From assembly GCF_934617235.1 (NCBI RefSeq), contig NZ_CAKTTZ010000009.1, positions 1 through 59,312 of the forward strand: a stretch of 59,312 nucleotides of DNA, written 5' to 3'. Numbering within the stretch: position 1 is the stretch's first letter; each line of letters begins with the position of its first letter. The position numbers and the translations under genes were made by a program. The notes below the pieces were generated by a model, which made no database searches, was not told where the DNA came from, and worked only from the letters and a program-made list of their open reading frames with translations. This DNA comes from an uncultured Ellagibacter sp. (GTDB lineage Bacteria > Actinomycetota > Coriobacteriia > Coriobacteriales > Eggerthellaceae). This document shows positions 44,568 to 53,338 of this stretch, in pieces.

Positions 44568-44679
44568 GCGCACCTCCCGTTGCCGCATCAATGCTATCAA
44601 ACTTGCTTATTCCCTCGATTGACGAGGCTTTGTTACCCGTTAAACTTAGTAGCGCCAAATTCACGGGAAGGGAGGCAGC
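44568..44679. promoter_or_regulatory. CI/Cro-like divergent control region
   Basis: 112 bases between the two regulators. On the plus strand TTGACG (44619-44624), 16 bases and TAAACT (44641-44646) make a plausible promoter. The palindrome CCTCGattgaCGAGG overlaps its -35 and is a candidate operator. Confidence 0.5.
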
Positions 44680-44889
44680 GTGAAAAACTGGCTCACGCGT
44701 GCACGCGAAATATCAGGGCTAACGGCACAGCAATGTGCGGATGCTATCGATTTGCCGATAACGGCCTATGCGCAGGTGGAGCGCCACCCCGGCACGCTCA
44801 CGTTAAACGAGCTCGCAGCGCTTGCGCGGGAAATGGGTCCCGCGGGCGAAACCCTCATCGAAGGCGCTTTTCAGTCCCTTCGCGCATAA
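44680..44889 (+). CDS. Small XRE-like HTH protein
   Basis: 69 aa from GTG with GGGAAGGAGG upstream. The HTH fold runs TRAREISGLTAQQCADAIDLPITAYAQVERH, then a short helical tail. Its size and divergent position opposite an S24 repressor recall Cro, but no phage genes follow. It may help set or release the repressor state. Confidence 0.75.
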   Translation: MKNWLTRAREISGLTAQQCADAIDLPITAYAQVERHPGTLTLNELAALAREMGPAGETLIEGAFQSLRA

Positions 44890-45436
44890 GCGGGAAAGCC
44901 AGATAACCCGTAGGCTCCGAACGAACTCGGGAACCACCCCGCGGCCAAGGCGCAACTCGCAGGTGCCAAACCATTCCGCCCACCGCGCGCTCGCGAACGC
45001 CGAACTCCCCGCCAATCGGCGAGTCAACGAACTCATAGGCCCCAAACTAGCCAGACCCCTCACCAAGACAAAGACTCCCACCCGCAGGTCTGAGCCATCC
45101 CACCGCGCCCGCCGTTCGCGAACGCCGAGCCATTCCGCCAATCGCGAACCCACCGCCCGCGAGACCCCGAGCCGTTCCGCCGCCCGCCGCGCGCCGACTC
45201 GCCTACAAACGCCAAGCTTCCCAAGCCCGCATCCCCGACCATCCCGCAACGAGAAAACACCCCACAAGCAAGCCACCCAACCAGCGCGCGCCCGCCGTAA
45301 CAATGCCGTAACCTTTTCTTAACGCTTACGTTCACTTGGCCTTATCTTCCCGAAACAATCGAACGATACGATGAGGTTCATAACCATTCATCGACGAGGC
45401 ACAGCCGCTTCGTCCCGTTCGCGGAAGGAGGTCGGT
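44890..45436. repeat. GC-rich repeat-bearing intergenic region
   Basis: About 547 bases. Two degenerate copies of a ~55-bp unit (containing TCGCGAACGCCGA and CCGCCAATCG) lie at about 44968-45023 and 45089-45145. Long open frames on both strands are very rich in Arg/Pro/Ser/Thr and have no domain; I read them as noise. The right end has the promoter side and SD AAGGAGG of the ATP-grasp operon. Confidence 0.5.
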
Positions 45437-46789
45437 TTGACGGGCAAATCGGAACAGGAGCTCGACGAGGCGACGCCTTACACCGACCTCGTGGAGCATA
45501 CCCCCAAGATCAACCAGCAACTCGCCCGCTACGGCGTGAAGTTCGGCATCTACAAGGACGGCACGTTCAACGAGAGGCTCTTCCCCTTTGACGCCATCCC
45601 GCGCGTCATCGAAGCCAGCACATGGGAATCGCTCCAGGCGGGCCTTATCCAGCGCGTGCGCGCGCTCAACTGCTACCTCGCCGACGTGTACGGGAAAAAA
45701 CAGATCATTGCCGACGGAATTGTCCCCGAGGACTTTGCCTTCGCGAGCTCGGGATACCTTCCCCAGTGCGAGGGAATCACCCCACCTGGCGGCATCTACA
45801 GCCACATTTCCGGCATTGATCTGGTCGAAGGGCAAGATGGCACCTGGTATGTCCTCGAGGACAACCTGCGCATCCCCTCGGGGGCGAGCTATCCGCTCAT
45901 CGCGCGCGGACTGTGCCGCCGTTGCGACGCCGAGACCTTTCGCACGACGCCGATCGCGGACAACCGCGATTACGGCTCGCGCCTGAAGGCGGTCATGGAC
46001 AACGTGAACACGGGCGGCGTGAACGTCATCTTGACCCCCGGGCGCTACAACGCCGCCTACTTCGAACACGCCTATCTTTCGGAGAAAGCGGGCGCCATCC
46101 TTGCGGAACCGAGCGAGCTGTTCGTGGAAAACGAGACGCTCTTCTACCGCGACGCCGGGCGCAACCTGCGCGTCGGTGCGCTGTATCGCCGCTTGTCAGA
46201 CGAATATCTCGATCCGTTGTGCTTCTGCGCGGACAGCCTCATCGGCGTGCCCAACCTCATGAGCGCCTATCGAGCGGGCAACATCGCGATCATCAACGCG
46301 CCCGGCAACGGCGCAGCTGATGACAAGGGCATCTACTATTTCGTTCCCAAAATGATCGAATACTACCTCGGCGAAGCGCCCATTCTTAAAAATGCCCCCA
46401 CCTACCTGCCGTTTTATCCCGACGACATGGCATATGTGCAGGAACACGCCGAGACGCTCGTCATTAAGGACGTCGCGGAGGCGGGCGGCTACGGTGTGGT
46501 GTTCGGCAGCGAGCTTACGCCCGAGAAGCTCAGCGAGTTAAAAGCGCTCATCCGCCGCGAGCCGCGCCGCTTCATCGCTCAGGAAGTCATCGATTTCAAG
46601 TGCCTGCCAACCTATATCGGCGGCAAACTCGTGCCGCGAAAGGCGGACTTGCGCGCGTTCGTTTTGTCAGGTGCCGAAACATCTGTCTGGCCGAGCGGCC
46701 TTACGCGCTACTCTCGCATCGAGGGGTCGGCCGTCGTCAATTCCAGCCAAGGAGGAGGGTTCAAGGACACATGGGTACTCTCTCGCTAG
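45437..46789 (+). CDS. Circularly permuted ATP-grasp protein (COG2308 type)
   Basis: 450 aa from a TTG with a strong SD (GGAAGGAGG) 6 bases upstream; an ATG 22 codons earlier lacks one. Family landmarks are HTPKINQQLARYGVKFGIY, GIDLVEGQDGTWYVLEDNLRIPSGASY, LTPGRYNAAYFEHAYLS and VIKDVAEAGGYGVVFGSEL, where the last is the Gly-rich ATP loop. Such enzymes are predicted to join an amino group to a carboxylate with ATP. The neighbours are an alpha-E protein and a transglutaminase-like protein, the usual partners. Confidence 0.9.
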   Translation: MTGKSEQELDEATPYTDLVEHTPKINQQLARYGVKFGIYKDGTFNERLFPFDAIPRVIEASTWESLQAGLIQRVRALNCYLADVYGKKQIIADGIVPEDFAFASSGYLPQCEGITPPGGIYSHISGIDLVEGQDGTWYVLEDNLRIPSGASYPLIARGLCRRCDAETFRTTPIADNRDYGSRLKAVMDNVNTGGVNVILTPGRYNAAYFEHAYLSEKAGAILAEPSELFVENETLFYRDAGRNLRVGALYRRLSDEYLDPLCFCADSLIGVPNLMSAYRAGNIAIINAPGNGAADDKGIYYFVPKMIEYYLGEAPILKNAPTYLPFYPDDMAYVQEHAETLVIKDVAEAGGYGVVFGSELTPEKLSELKALIRREPRRFIAQEVIDFKCLPTYIGGKLVPRKADLRAFVLSGAETSVWPSGLTRYSRIEGSAVVNSSQGGGFKDTWVLSR

Positions 46790-47457
46790 AAAAAATCGAC
46801 CACCTGCTGTGGCTTGGCCGCTACATCGAGCGCAGCTACACCACACAGCGATTCATCACGACCACCTACGACAAGGCCATCGATTCGACAGAGGGAAACT
46901 GGAAAGGCCAGCTTGAGGAGCTGGGGTTTGCCGCTGAAACCGACGACGTCCTCGAGTTCTTCCGCGACTGCCTGTTCAACGAGAGCAACCTCTGCTCGCT
47001 CGCGCATTCGATGGGAGCTGCCTATGACAACGCCGTCATGCTGCGCGATGTGTTAGGGACCGAATCGCTTTCCTACGTACAAATGGCAACCGACGAGATC
47101 AAGGCGGCGGAATCATCGGATTCTCCCCTTTTGGATTTGCAGCTCGTACAGGACAACATCATGGCCTTCAAGGGATGCGTCGACGATTACGTCACCGACG
47201 ACGCCGCGCGCAACATTATAAAGTGCGGCATTTCCATCGAGCGCATCGACCTTTACGCCCGCCTGTCGTATCGGCTCGACTGCCTGAAGCAGGAAGTACA
47301 CCGCCTCGCCAGCCGCATCGACCGAACGGGCGCACCCTACGACAAGCAGGCGTTTAAGGAGCTCATCGACATCGTGTTCTCGTCGGGATTCCCAGAAAAT
47401 GCCACCTACGAAACACTCGGCAAGCTGCTTAGCGTCGTCGCACGCATCTTCGCCTAA
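46771..47457 (+). CDS. Alpha-E domain protein (COG2307 type)
   Basis: 228 aa, all-helical, with conserved Glu/Arg-rich blocks: LEKIDHLLWLGRYIERSYTT at the start, and CGISIERIDLYARLSYR near 153. The family is found almost only with circularly permuted ATP-grasp genes and seems to be their partner or substrate carrier. The start overlaps the ATP-grasp gene by 19 bases; SD AGGAGGAGGG. Translational coupling is likely. Confidence 0.9.
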   Translation: MGTLSLEKIDHLLWLGRYIERSYTTQRFITTTYDKAIDSTEGNWKGQLEELGFAAETDDVLEFFRDCLFNESNLCSLAHSMGAAYDNAVMLRDVLGTESLSYVQMATDEIKAAESSDSPLLDLQLVQDNIMAFKGCVDDYVTDDAARNIIKCGISIERIDLYARLSYRLDCLKQEVHRLASRIDRTGAPYDKQAFKELIDIVFSSGFPENATYETLGKLLSVVARIFA

Positions 47458-47471
47458 GGTGCGTGCAGACC

Positions 47472-48254
47472 ATGAGAATCCTCACATACACCTTCGAGAC
47501 CGTGTTGCACATGGACAGTGCAGTGAGCGATCACGACTTCGTGCTGCGCTGCCAGCCCATGAGCACATTCGCGCAGACAGTCCTCGACGCTCAGACGATC
47601 ATCACGCCCCAAACGACGCTTTCCCAGCAAATCGACGGTTTCGGAAACCTCCTGCAAATCGGACGCATCGAAGCGCCGCATGACGTGTTCTCCTTCGTGT
47701 CGTCGGGCATGCTCGTGGTCGACGCCGGCGACGCCCACCCCGAACCCGCGCATCCCATCTACAAGCGGCCCTCGGCGATGACGGTCGAAACCCCCGAGAT
47801 GCTCGCTTTCGTGCGCGACGTGCTGCGCGTCATTCCGAACGCAAGCCCAGAGGCGAAGGCGAAAACGCTCTCGCACGCACTGTGCGGGCAGATGGAATAC
47901 TCGCCCGGCGCAACCGACGTCGCGACCACAGCAGCCGAGACGTTTTCCCAAAAGCGCGGCGTGTGCCAGGACTTCTCCCACATCCTCATCGCGCTCCTTC
48001 ACGGCGAGAAAATTCCTGCACGGTACGTAAATGGCCTGGTCATCGGCGAGGGAGCTACGCATGCCTGGGTGGAATTCCACGACGGGGTGCGTTGGCGCGG
48101 CATCGACCCCACCAACGACCGGTTCATCGACGACACCTACATCGCGCTTTCCCACGGGCGCGACTTTACCGATTGCCCGATTGAGTCGGGCGTCTTTCGC
48201 GGGGGCGCGCGGCAAAAGCAGCAGGTGAGCGTCGTGGTGGGCGGCGACCAATAG
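47472..48254 (+). CDS. Transglutaminase-like cysteine protease domain protein
   Basis: 260 aa. N-terminal beta domain of about 100 residues (bacterial transglutaminase-like N region) and the catalytic core with Cys in KRGVCQDFSH near 157, His in GATHAWVEF near 196, and Asp in GIDPTND near 212. It probably cuts or transfers peptide/isopeptide bonds made by the ATP-grasp enzyme. It begins 14 bases after the alpha-E gene. ATG at 47472 is preferred over a GTG three codons earlier. Confidence 0.9.
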   Translation: MRILTYTFETVLHMDSAVSDHDFVLRCQPMSTFAQTVLDAQTIITPQTTLSQQIDGFGNLLQIGRIEAPHDVFSFVSSGMLVVDAGDAHPEPAHPIYKRPSAMTVETPEMLAFVRDVLRVIPNASPEAKAKTLSHALCGQMEYSPGATDVATTAAETFSQKRGVCQDFSHILIALLHGEKIPARYVNGLVIGEGATHAWVEFHDGVRWRGIDPTNDRFIDDTYIALSHGRDFTDCPIESGVFRGGARQKQQVSVVVGGDQ

Positions 48255-48269
48255 CGCGAGGAGCACATC

Positions 48270-49211
48270 ATGATTGAAACCGTTTTCTCGGCCGAGTTGC
48301 CCGTGGCCGAGCATTTGACTATCCAGAAAAACCGCATCGTGGGCGAAGGGGAAGACGAGCGCGGCAAAAACCGTCGCATCGCCGTTGTGACCGGCGTGCA
48401 CGGCGACGAGCTCGAAGGGCAATACGTCGCGTTCGAGCTCGCACGTCGCCTGCAAGCGAGCCCCGATCTGCTCTCCGGCACGATCGATGTCTACCCTGCC
48501 GTGAACCCGCTCGGCATCAACTCGATCGAGCGCAGCGTTCCAATGTTCGACGTTGATCTGAACAGGACGTTTCCTGGTGATGAGCACGGCGAGCTCACCG
48601 AGACGCTCGCCGCCGCAGTGATTTCCGACATCGAAGGCGCCGACGTCGCGATAGACATCCACGCGTCGAACATCTTCTTGCGCGAGATGCCGCAGATCCG
48701 TATCAACGAGGTTTCCGCCGATGAGCTTCTGCCGATCGCGCCCCTGCTCAACGTGGATTACGTGTGGGTGCACGCCTCGTCGACCGTGCTCGAATCCACG
48801 CTTGCCTACACCCTCAACGAGCGCGGCACGAAGACGCTTGTCGTGGAAACGGGCGTGGGCATGCGCATCACACGCGACTACGGCGAGCGCTTGGTCGACG
48901 GCATCCTGCGCCTTGCGGCGTCGCTTGGCATGTGGGCCGGAAGCTATCGCACCTATCGCGCCCCGATTGTGAGCCGCGATGGAGCCGTAAGCTACCTCAA
49001 CGCCGAAGCGGGCGGCATCTTCTTACCTGAAGCCGAACATGGACAGCCCATCGCCGCAGGTCAGACAATCGGAATTATCGCAGACACGCTCACTGGCGAA
49101 GTCGCGCAGCAAATCAAGGCGCCGACATCGGGCCTTCTTTTCACCTTGCGCGAGTACCCGGTGGTCTACCCCGGGTCGCTCGTGGCGCGCATATTGGAGG
49201 ATCAGCAATGA
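48270..49211 (+). CDS. Aspartoacylase/succinylglutamate desuccinylase-like zinc hydrolase
   Basis: 313 aa. Zinc set complete: His44 and Glu47 in GVHGDELEG, His131 in VAIDIHAS; NRTFPG at 98-103 holds the substrate Arg; catalytic Glu193 in VVETGVG. A C-terminal beta domain (HGQPIAAGQTIGIIADTLTG) resembles a biotinyl/lipoyl fold. These enzymes cleave amides of acylated acidic amino acids (family knowledge). It is gene four of the operon and shares four bases with gene five. Confidence 0.9.
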   Translation: MIETVFSAELPVAEHLTIQKNRIVGEGEDERGKNRRIAVVTGVHGDELEGQYVAFELARRLQASPDLLSGTIDVYPAVNPLGINSIERSVPMFDVDLNRTFPGDEHGELTETLAAAVISDIEGADVAIDIHASNIFLREMPQIRINEVSADELLPIAPLLNVDYVWVHASSTVLESTLAYTLNERGTKTLVVETGVGMRITRDYGERLVDGILRLAASLGMWAGSYRTYRAPIVSRDGAVSYLNAEAGGIFLPEAEHGQPIAAGQTIGIIADTLTGEVAQQIKAPTSGLLFTLREYPVVYPGSLVARILEDQQ

Positions 49212-50170
49212 GGAAGAAGACCATTTTCTCGCTTTCCACGCCCTACCGCGAGTCGATGGAAATCCACGCCGCAGAATTCGGCGACGCAGACGGCGAGCCT
49301 TGCTGCGCGATCGTCGGGTCGATGCGCGGCAACGAGGTGCAGCAAACGTTCATCGCGGCGAACCTCGTCGGGCGCCTGAGCGAGCTCGAGCAGTCCGGCC
49401 TGCTCGATAGGGGAAAGCGCATCCTCGTGATACCTGCGGCGAACGCGTTTTCCATGAACATCCACAAGCGCTTCTGGCCGGTCGACAACACCGACATAAA
49501 TCGCATGTTCCCCGGCTACGACAAAGGCGAAACCACGCAGCGCATCGCTGCCGGCATCTTCGAAGCGGTTTCGGGGTTCGAATTCGGCATTCAGCTCGCA
49601 AGCTTCTACCTGCGCGGGAAGTTCCTCCCCCACGTGCGCATCACCGACGAAGGCGAGCTCTCGCGCGAGTCGCTTGAGATGGCTGCCCTTTTCGGCATGC
49701 CGTGCACGCTTTTGCACACCCCTTCGACCTTCGACACGACGACGCTGAACTACAACTGGCAGGTGTGGAATGCGCACGCGTTTTCCCTGTTCTCGAAGGA
49801 GACGGGGTCGCTCGATGCGCTATCGGCCCGCCAGGCGGAAGACGGCATCGTAAGGTTTTTGGCGCGCATCGGCGCCGCGAAGGAGGAAGCGCTCTCGACC
49901 TGTCTCAAAGCTGGGACAAGCGATCCTGCGCGCATCGACGAACGCTCGCTTGTCAACGTCCGAAGCGAGCTGGCGGGAGGGCTCTTCATGCCGCTTGTCG
50001 AGCCGGGAGATGTCGCGGAGCGCGGGCAGGCGCTCGCCGAGGTGCGCGACACCTTCAATGGGAGCGTGAAAGACACGCTTGTTGCACCCGTCGCGGGGCA
50101 GGTGTTCTTCAGCCGCTCGGCGCCGCTCGTGAACCAGTACTCGATTGCGTTCAAGATCGCGCCGCGATAG
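49208..50170 (+). CDS. Aspartoacylase-like pseudoenzyme paired with the preceding hydrolase
   Basis: 320 aa with the same fold and order as gene four, but Arg40 replaces the first zinc His (SMRGNE, where the partner has GVHGDE) and Leu130 replaces the second (GIQLAS, where the partner has DIHAS). The Glu43 and Glu of SKETGS remain, and so does DINRMFPG. Zinc binding is thus unlikely. It also has the C-terminal beta domain. The ATGA overlap with the active paralog suggests equal synthesis and a heterodimer, with this subunit as a binding or regulatory half. Confidence 0.85.
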   Translation: MRKKTIFSLSTPYRESMEIHAAEFGDADGEPCCAIVGSMRGNEVQQTFIAANLVGRLSELEQSGLLDRGKRILVIPAANAFSMNIHKRFWPVDNTDINRMFPGYDKGETTQRIAAGIFEAVSGFEFGIQLASFYLRGKFLPHVRITDEGELSRESLEMAALFGMPCTLLHTPSTFDTTTLNYNWQVWNAHAFSLFSKETGSLDALSARQAEDGIVRFLARIGAAKEEALSTCLKAGTSDPARIDERSLVNVRSELAGGLFMPLVEPGDVAERGQALAEVRDTFNGSVKDTLVAPVAGQVFFSRSAPLVNQYSIAFKIAPR

Positions 50171-50331
50171 CGCATCGGGCAGAGCGGACGCGTGCGGTGC
50201 CGAGGCGCTTAGCGACGCAGCCTAACGCGTCGCGCTCGACAAGCGTGGGCGAAGCGCGGGCGCAACGCGGGCGCACCCTGCAGAAAGCGGCTCATTCCAC
50301 ACGGGGCTCCACAACCTCTCCAGGCACCCTT

Positions 50332-51144
50332 CTAGAAAACGCCACCCCAGATGAGAACGGCGGCGACGGCCACCACCCATAACACGGCCACGACGATGCG
50401 AACGGGGCGAGGGGTGCGCAGGCTCGCCGCAGGGAGCAGCAGCATCGCAATCGCGCCGCCAATGGCTCCGCCCAAGTGACCGCTGATCGAGATGCTCGGC
50501 ACGAGCAGCGTGTAGATGACGTTCACCGCGATGATCGAGAGCATGCTTTTCGAGAAGTCGCGGAAGATCGCGCGGTTGCCGCGCACGAGCACGCACAGCA
50601 GCGCCACAGCAACGAACAGGCCAAACACGCTCGTCGAGGCACCAGCGGAAACGGAGAGCCCACCGCCTTGCGCCATGTCAACCGCGTAGGAGACGACGTT
50701 GCCCGTGATGCCCGCGACGAAATAGAGCAGCAGAAAATTCCCGCGCCCAAGCACGCGTTCCAAAAGCTCGCCCACGCTATAGAGCGCAACCATGTTGAAC
50801 AGAAGATGCATGAGATCCATGTGCAAGAACATCGGCGCAACGAAGCGGTACAGGTCGGCGGGGCCCTGCACCATCGGCGCATACATGGCTCCCATCTGCA
50901 CCAACGTGAGAATCGAGATATCCTGGCCCGTACCCGAGAGCAGCATCTCGACGACAAAGCACACCACGTTCACCGCAATCAGCGCAAGGGTCACCACGCG
51001 CCCCGAGTTGCGCTCGATAAAAGAAGGCTCCTCATCGCGCATCATCTGGCGAAGCTGCTCGTCGGTGATAGGCGCCGGTCGCGCGCCCGCCGAAGACGAC
51101 GGCGCCTGCTGCGGGTCGGATGAGGTGATAGGATCGTCAGACAT
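50332..51144 (-). CDS. Rhomboid family intramembrane serine protease
   Basis: 270 aa. A polar tail of about 50 residues leads to six TM helices. Motifs are MHLDLMHLLFNM (oxyanion region), Ser in GASTSVFGL, and His in SGHLGGAIGG. The usual GxSG is GASTS here, but the Ser is kept. It cleaves transmembrane proteins within the membrane. Single gene; its substrate is not clear. Confidence 0.88.
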   Translation of the reverse strand: MSDDPITSSDPQQAPSSSAGARPAPITDEQLRQMMRDEEPSFIERNSGRVVTLALIAVNVVCFVVEMLLSGTGQDISILTLVQMGAMYAPMVQGPADLYRFVAPMFLHMDLMHLLFNMVALYSVGELLERVLGRGNFLLLYFVAGITGNVVSYAVDMAQGGGLSVSAGASTSVFGLFVAVALLCVLVRGNRAIFRDFSKSMLSIIAVNVIYTLLVPSISISGHLGGAIGGAIAMLLLPAASLRTPRPVRIVVAVLWVVAVAAVLIWGGVF

Positions 51145-51173
51145 TGCCGCTCCTTGCCGTGGTTTGTTCTGTG

Positions 51174-52427
51174 TTACGAACGTATGCTATCAGAAACCCG
51201 GCGGTCTCCCAAAAGGTACACACCCACGATAACCACAGCAGCGAACACGATCATCGCAAACAAAATCACGTACGTGACGAGATAGGTTCCAAACGCTTCT
51301 GCCAAAAAGCCTGGTAGAAAGGTGAAAATGAAGCCGCCAAGCGCATAGCAGAGCTGGAAGTTCTTGATCGTCTTGGCCTCGCGTCCCTTCGGCGCAAGCT
51401 CAATCGACCACACGGATATGCCCACCGTGCCAAGCGAGAGCCCCAACCCATAGAGGAGCACGCCGACGCTCGCAAGCCCGGCACTTCCCATATCCGACAG
51501 GCAAAGCAACAACGTGCCGCCGATGAACAGGGCGAAGAAGATCATCGAGCCGCGCTTCGTTCCCACGCGGTCGAACACGACCCCGCTTGCAAGCTTGGCA
51601 ACCGTAAGGCAGCCACCGCACAATGCCACGAGTGCCGCCGCACCCTCGGCAGTAAAGCCCTCGGAGGTGAACAGCACGGCCAGATAGCTCGTCCCGCCGA
51701 CAGAGATGCAACCGACAAACGTCATCGCGACCAGCACAAGCGGCGCGAGCTTCACGGGGACATTGCGATTGCGGCGAGCGGCGCACGCCCTCCCCTGCCT
51801 GCCCACCTTCTTTCCCTCGGGCGCCACATACGGCTCAAGGCCCAGGTCACGAGGGTAGTTGCGAAGGAGCAAGAAGACGAGCACGCCCAAAACGAGCGCA
51901 AGGACCGACTCGAAGAAGAAGGCAGCGGAAAGCGAGGAAGCGCCGATGAGCGCGACCGCCACGTTCGGCAAGATGACGGCCGCCACACCCGAACCGACCG
52001 CCGCGATGCCCGCTACCGTGGCGACATTCGAGCGAAACCAGCGGTTGATCAGCATCGTTGAAGCGATCATACCGCCCAGGCCATACCCGAGCCCCGTGAA
52101 CACCGAACCCGCGCACAGGCCGATGAAGCTTCCCGTGTTCTGCGAGTACAGAAAGAAACCGACACAGACGCACAGCGAGGCAAGGAACGCGCCGACACGG
52201 CAGTTGAGCAGGTCATAATAGCGCCCGACCACGAGCATGCCAATCAGCGACATGAACGTACGCACCGAGATGATGATCGAGCCACCTGTATTGCCCACGC
52301 CAGGCAGCGCGACCAGATAGGGCTGGAAGACGGAAAACGACGTGGAGGGCAGGCCGACGTTGGTGAACAGGATGAGGAAGCAACATGCTGCGATCACCTT
52401 CTCGTAGTGTCTTTTGATAGCACCCAT
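51174..52427 (-). CDS. MFS transporter
   Basis: 417 aa with 12 predicted TM helices and a basic central loop (GKKVGRQGRACAARRNR). MSLIGMLVVGRYYDLLNCR holds the loop 2-3 motif and FDRVGTKRG the loop 8-9 motif. It resembles the oxalate/formate-like group, but the substrate is unknown. The ATG at 52427 has AGGGG 7 bases upstream. A terminator hairpin lies only about 30 bases ahead of the start, which may attenuate it. Confidence 0.82.
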   Translation of the reverse strand: MGAIKRHYEKVIAACCFLILFTNVGLPSTSFSVFQPYLVALPGVGNTGGSIIISVRTFMSLIGMLVVGRYYDLLNCRVGAFLASLCVCVGFFLYSQNTGSFIGLCAGSVFTGLGYGLGGMIASTMLINRWFRSNVATVAGIAAVGSGVAAVILPNVAVALIGASSLSAAFFFESVLALVLGVLVFLLLRNYPRDLGLEPYVAPEGKKVGRQGRACAARRNRNVPVKLAPLVLVAMTFVGCISVGGTSYLAVLFTSEGFTAEGAAALVALCGGCLTVAKLASGVVFDRVGTKRGSMIFFALFIGGTLLLCLSDMGSAGLASVGVLLYGLGLSLGTVGISVWSIELAPKGREAKTIKNFQLCYALGGFIFTFLPGFLAEAFGTYLVTYVILFAMIVFAAVVIVGVYLLGDRRVSDSIRS

Positions 52428-52456
52428 CGACATGCCCCTGCCGCTTCCCTTCCTGT

Positions 52457-52481
52457 AAAAAAGGCGCCGCACGGGCGCCTT
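52457..52481 (-). terminator. Intrinsic terminator of the VirD4-like operon / possible MFS attenuator
   Basis: On the minus strand AAGGCGCC (52481-52474), loop, GGCGCCTT (52468-52461), then a T6 tract (52462-52457). Confidence 0.8.
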
Positions 52482-52603
52482 CGTCGCGATTCAATCCTCG
52501 CGCTTCATGCTATCACCAAGCGGCGCGCCGCGCTCCCGTCCGCCCAAGAAGCCACGAACTGGGCAGATTTCTCCCCCTTCTCCCTCGGAAGGAGCGCCGG
52601 GCC

Positions 52604-53263
52604 TTAGGCAGCGGGAGTCGCGGCATCGCGCGCGTAGGCAAGATAGCCCGCCACGCTGTAGTGGTCCGCCTCGTCGCTTGCCGGATTTCCCGAGCCGCCG
52701 ACAACGCCGAGATAGCCGCCGTCAACCTTGCTGCCTTCCCCGTCGACTACGAGAGCGTACCAATGACCGAACTCGTGCGTCGGTTTGCGCAGCTGGCAAG
52801 CGAGCGTCAGCTTGGGCTCGCCCTCCTTGCGGAAAAACGCGCCAGCGCGGCGAATCGTCTCGAGAAGCGTGCCGTCAAGCCAGAAGCAGATGAACGGCGC
52901 CTCGAACGAGTCGGTGAGCGAATCCGCCTCGCTGTTGTACACGTAGCAGAAAAGCGCGCGGTCGCGCGAGCGGGAAAGCAGGTCCACTTCGCTTTCCTTA
53001 AGCTTGAACTCCACCGTCGCAATCGCACCAGGACGCTCCGCGCTCTCGCTCACGTTCGTCACCGCCGTCTTCACCTGGAAGAAAAACGTCTCGGGAGCCG
53101 TGCCAGGATTCTCGAGCTGCTGCTTGAGGTTAAGCGAGACTACGTCGACGCCCATGTCAGCAGGCGGGCGCAGCGCATCGAGGCCGTTACGGTACAGCGA
53201 GCTCATGAGCTGGTACTCGCCGGTATAGCCGTTGTAGAGCAAGTCGAAAAAGTCCTGAGCCAC
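52604..53263 (-). CDS. PD-(D/E)xK nuclease-like protein (DUF4365-like)
   Basis: 219 aa. The pattern YTGEYQLMSSLYRNG ... MGVDVVSLN ... FFFQVKTAVTN gives Glu18-type, Asp and Q-x-K in the order of the endonuclease-like fold. The remaining half has no known family; it ends in HWYALVVDG... The GTG start has GAGGAGAG upstream and is preferred over an ATG 12 codons earlier. It is the third gene of an operon with a VirD4-like ATPase. Nuclease activity is inferred from motif order only. Confidence 0.65.
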   Translation of the reverse strand: MAQDFFDLLYNGYTGEYQLMSSLYRNGLDALRPPADMGVDVVSLNLKQQLENPGTAPETFFFQVKTAVTNVSESAERPGAIATVEFKLKESEVDLLSRSRDRALFCYVYNSEADSLTDSFEAPFICFWLDGTLLETIRRAGAFFRKEGEPKLTLACQLRKPTHEFGHWYALVVDGEGSKVDGGYLGVVGGSGNPASDEADHYSVAGYLAYARDAATPAA

Positions 53264-53338
53264 GAATCTCTCCTCTGGTTTGGGGCAAAGTGTTTCCATT
53301 CTAGCGCTCCCTCAGCCGAATGGCCCCGAGACCACCCC

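Noticed and set aside
44803..45322. Overlapping 166-codon frames on both strands
   Set aside because: Composition is Arg/Pro/Ser noise over degenerate GC-rich repeats; no SD and no domain.
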